A stretch of 8,489 nucleotides of DNA, taken from the NCBI GenBank assembly GCA_014379075.1, contig JACMMN010000299.1:1-8489 (forward strand). Reading direction: 5' to 3'. The position numbers and the translations under genes were made by a program. This stretch comes from Pyrinomonadaceae bacterium (GTDB lineage: Bacteria; Acidobacteriota; Blastocatellia; Pyrinomonadales; Pyrinomonadaceae). This document shows, in pieces, positions 7,427 through 8,489 of this stretch; the stretch's first letter is position 1; each line of letters begins with the position of its first letter. The notes beneath the pieces are model-generated. The model did no database searches. It was given only the letters and a program-made list of their open reading frames with translations, and was not told the DNA's origin.

Positions 7427-7468
7427 TAGGAAGGGCTTCACTTTCGGTTAGCGTTCAAGCCCTCCCTA
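7427..7468 (-). repeat. 12-bp stem hairpin between coaE and the binding-protein gene
   Basis: The arms are plus 7427-7438 (TAGGAAGGGCTT) and 7457-7468 (AAGCCCTCCCTA), around an 18-base loop. In minus-strand RNA all twelve positions pair, one as a G-U wobble. In plus-strand RNA the same position is an A-C mismatch, so the structure favours minus-strand transcripts. No T-run follows it on the minus strand, so it is not a standard intrinsic terminator. It could be a REP-like dispersed palindrome, an mRNA processing or stability element, or a regulator of the next gene, whose start is 26 bases beyond the arm. The rest of the gap (7402-7426 and 7469-7511) is AT-rich near coaE. It holds a weak TAGATA hexamer but no convincing promoter. 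Confidence 0.6.
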
Positions 7469-7511
7469 CGATCAAGCTTTTATCTAAAAAACTACAAACG
7501 ATATAAAACGG

Positions 7512-8117
7512 TCAGTCGCCGGTAAATTTCAGTTTTTCATAGATGCCGATTACCTGACGCCGCATGTCTTCCTTATCGTTAGATGTATCGATCAGGAAAT
7601 CGGCATACTGTTTCTTTTCGTCCTGCGGCATTTGGGAGGCGATCCGTTTTTGAGCGTCCGCTTCTGCGAGGTTGTCCCGCGACATTAAGCGCCGCAATTG
7701 TATCGCGGGTTGGCACCAGACGACGATTAGCCTGTTAAATCGCTTGTAACCACCCGATTCTATCATCAAAGCGGCATCTACGATAGCAATTCCTTCCGGG
7801 TCTTCCCGTTCGCGCGTTTCCAGCCATTTGTTCTGGACCTCAAAAACAAGCGGATGTACGATCGAATTAAGCAGGAGCCGTTTCGATTCGTCGGCGAATA
7901 CGATAGCCCCAAGCTTTGCCCGGTCAAGTTCTCCGTCTTCCCTCAAGATCGAATCGCCAAAGCGATGGACGATCATACGCAACCCGGCCGTTCCGTACTT
8001 TACAACGTCGCGGGCAATTTGATCGGCATCGATAACGTGACAGCCCAGTTCGCGAAAAACATCGCAAACAGCCGATTTACCTACCGCGATGGAACCTGTC
8101 AATCCGATCCTTTGCAT
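7512..8117 (-). CDS. coaE: Dephospho-CoA kinase
   Basis: This enzyme phosphorylates the ribose 3'-hydroxyl of dephospho-CoA with ATP, the last step of coenzyme A synthesis, in the cytoplasm. The start at 8117 gives 201 residues opening MQRIGLTG, as in the family, and matches the usual length of about 200. The P-loop GSIAVGKS is at 8-15 (the more common form is GGIGSGKS). The substrate-site motif HVIDADQIARDVV follows at about 27-39. Further on are AIVDAALMIESG (about 110-121) and the lid and C-terminal signature RDNLAEADAQKRIASQMP. An in-frame ATG at 8153 would add twelve residues that merely re-read the end of the upstream gene in another frame. Only one base separates this start from the MazG-like stop, so translation is probably coupled. 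The gene looks like ordinary housekeeping with no obvious functional link to the transporter downstream. Confidence 0.95.
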   Translation of the reverse strand: MQRIGLTGSIAVGKSAVCDVFRELGCHVIDADQIARDVVKYGTAGLRMIVHRFGDSILREDGELDRAKLGAIVFADESKRLLLNSIVHPLVFEVQNKWLETREREDPEGIAIVDAALMIESGGYKRFNRLIVVWCQPAIQLRRLMSRDNLAEADAQKRIASQMPQDEKKQYADFLIDTSNDKEDMRRQVIGIYEKLKFTGD

Positions 8118-8118
8118 G

Positions 8119-8418
8119 TCAGCGATTATGTCTTCTGGCCAACTTTTCGACATTGAACTCGGCGATTTCCCTGAGAGTCAGACCGAGTTCATCGGCGCAC
8201 GCAGATATATACCAGAGCACGTCGCCGAGTTCGTCCTTTAGTTTCAGCCGGATCTCATCCGTGATCTCGCCGCCAAAATCACGCTGGATCTTTTTTACGA
8301 TATTGGCGACCTCACCCGCTTCGCCCGTCAGGCCGAGCGTGGGATATTCGAGGTTGCTAAGACGCCTCGGGTAGAGAGCCGTCTGGCTCGCTTCGGTTTG
8401 ATAGTCGTCAAATTTCAT
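8119..8418 (-). CDS. MazG-like nucleoside triphosphate pyrophosphohydrolase
   Basis: This 99-residue all-alpha protein belongs to the MazG/dUTPase-like NTP pyrophosphohydrolase superfamily. It is the short single-domain type, not the two-domain MazG of about 260 residues. The magnesium-binding pattern is visible as GLTGEAGEVANIVKK (29-43, E33 and E36), followed by LKDELGDVLWYISACADELGL (within 60-80, E63 and D66). Members hydrolyse NTPs or dNTPs to monophosphates plus pyrophosphate, often to clear damaged or unwanted nucleotides. The specific substrate is not evident here. The ATG at 8418 has no good Shine-Dalgarno sequence, but the protein start MKFDDYQ fits the family. The stop lies one base before coaE, so the two form a small operon head. 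Confidence 0.9.
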   Translation of the reverse strand: MKFDDYQTEASQTALYPRRLSNLEYPTLGLTGEAGEVANIVKKIQRDFGGEITDEIRLKLKDELGDVLWYISACADELGLTLREIAEFNVEKLARRHNR

Positions 8419-8427
8419 AGGATTTTA

Positions 8428-8489
8428 ATGGACGCAAAAAGGCAAAAAAACTCAAAAATGAGAACGGAATATATAGAAAAAGACAACGA
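8428..8489 (+). CDS. Possible start of a divergent gene, cut by the right edge
   Basis: From ATG 8428 the plus strand is open to the window edge, reading MDAKRQKNSK and then MRTEYIEKDN. A second in-frame ATG at 8458 is an alternative start. Only about 20 codons are visible, there is no clear Shine-Dalgarno sequence, and the A-rich composition could leave this frame open by chance. The region also holds the upstream side of the MazG-like gene on the minus strand. On that strand it is T-rich, with a TAAAAT hexamer near 8424 that has no good -35 partner. I do not recognise a family with any certainty. Confidence 0.2.
   Translation, partial: MDAKRQKNSKMRTEYIEKDN

Noticed and set aside
7427..7468. 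Reading the hairpin as an intrinsic terminator of coaE
   Set aside because: No T-run follows the stem on the minus strand. On the plus strand there is a mismatch in the stem and no upstream gene to terminate.
8118..8153. Longer coaE start adding 12 residues
   Set aside because: The extra codons overlap the conserved end of the MazG-like gene. CoaE proteins normally begin just before the P-loop, as with the ATG at 8117.

Overview
The window is bacterial chromosomal DNA of moderate GC content (around half, judged by eye). Essentially every real gene lies on the minus strand. It reads as one long unidirectional cluster, from a MazG-like gene near the right edge down to a truncated oppD at the left edge. 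The lipobox signal peptides with an outer-type envelope, a Uma2-family gene and the unusually long transporter proteins would suit a Gram-negative lineage such as Acidobacteriota (Blastocatellia-like). This placement is a weak inference from protein style, because the window has no rRNA or other marker.

Layout in transcription order, right to left. A 99-codon MazG-like pyrophosphohydrolase (8418-8119) is followed after one base by coaE, dephospho-CoA kinase (8117-7512). A 110-base gap holds a 12-bp stem hairpin. Next come a divergent lipoprotein solute-binding protein (7401-5506), a 112-base gap with the only strong Shine-Dalgarno sequence of the cluster, and a second, larger OppA-type lipoprotein (5393-3300). 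After these come the permease oppB (3292-2303), a Uma2-family PD-(D/E)XK protein (2298-1708), the permease oppC (1704-511), and the ATPase oppD (511 to the left edge and beyond). From oppA to oppD the genes are separated by at most 7 bases or overlap, so they are very probably co-transcribed and translationally coupled.

Together the transport genes encode a peptide/nickel-type (Opp/Dpp) ABC importer. Two lipid-anchored binding proteins would present peptides or similar solutes to the OppB-OppC channel, which is driven by OppD and presumably an OppF beyond the left edge. The surprises are three. A Uma2-family gene sits between the two permease genes with 4- and 3-base spacing. OppC carries an insert of about 95 residues with two additional hydrophobic segments. 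Both binding proteins deviate from the family: OppA has an insert with an EF-hand-like loop plus a C-terminal tail, and the other has Asn/Ser-rich linkers replacing part of the usual fold. No RNA gene, CRISPR array, transposase or intrinsic terminator was recognised.
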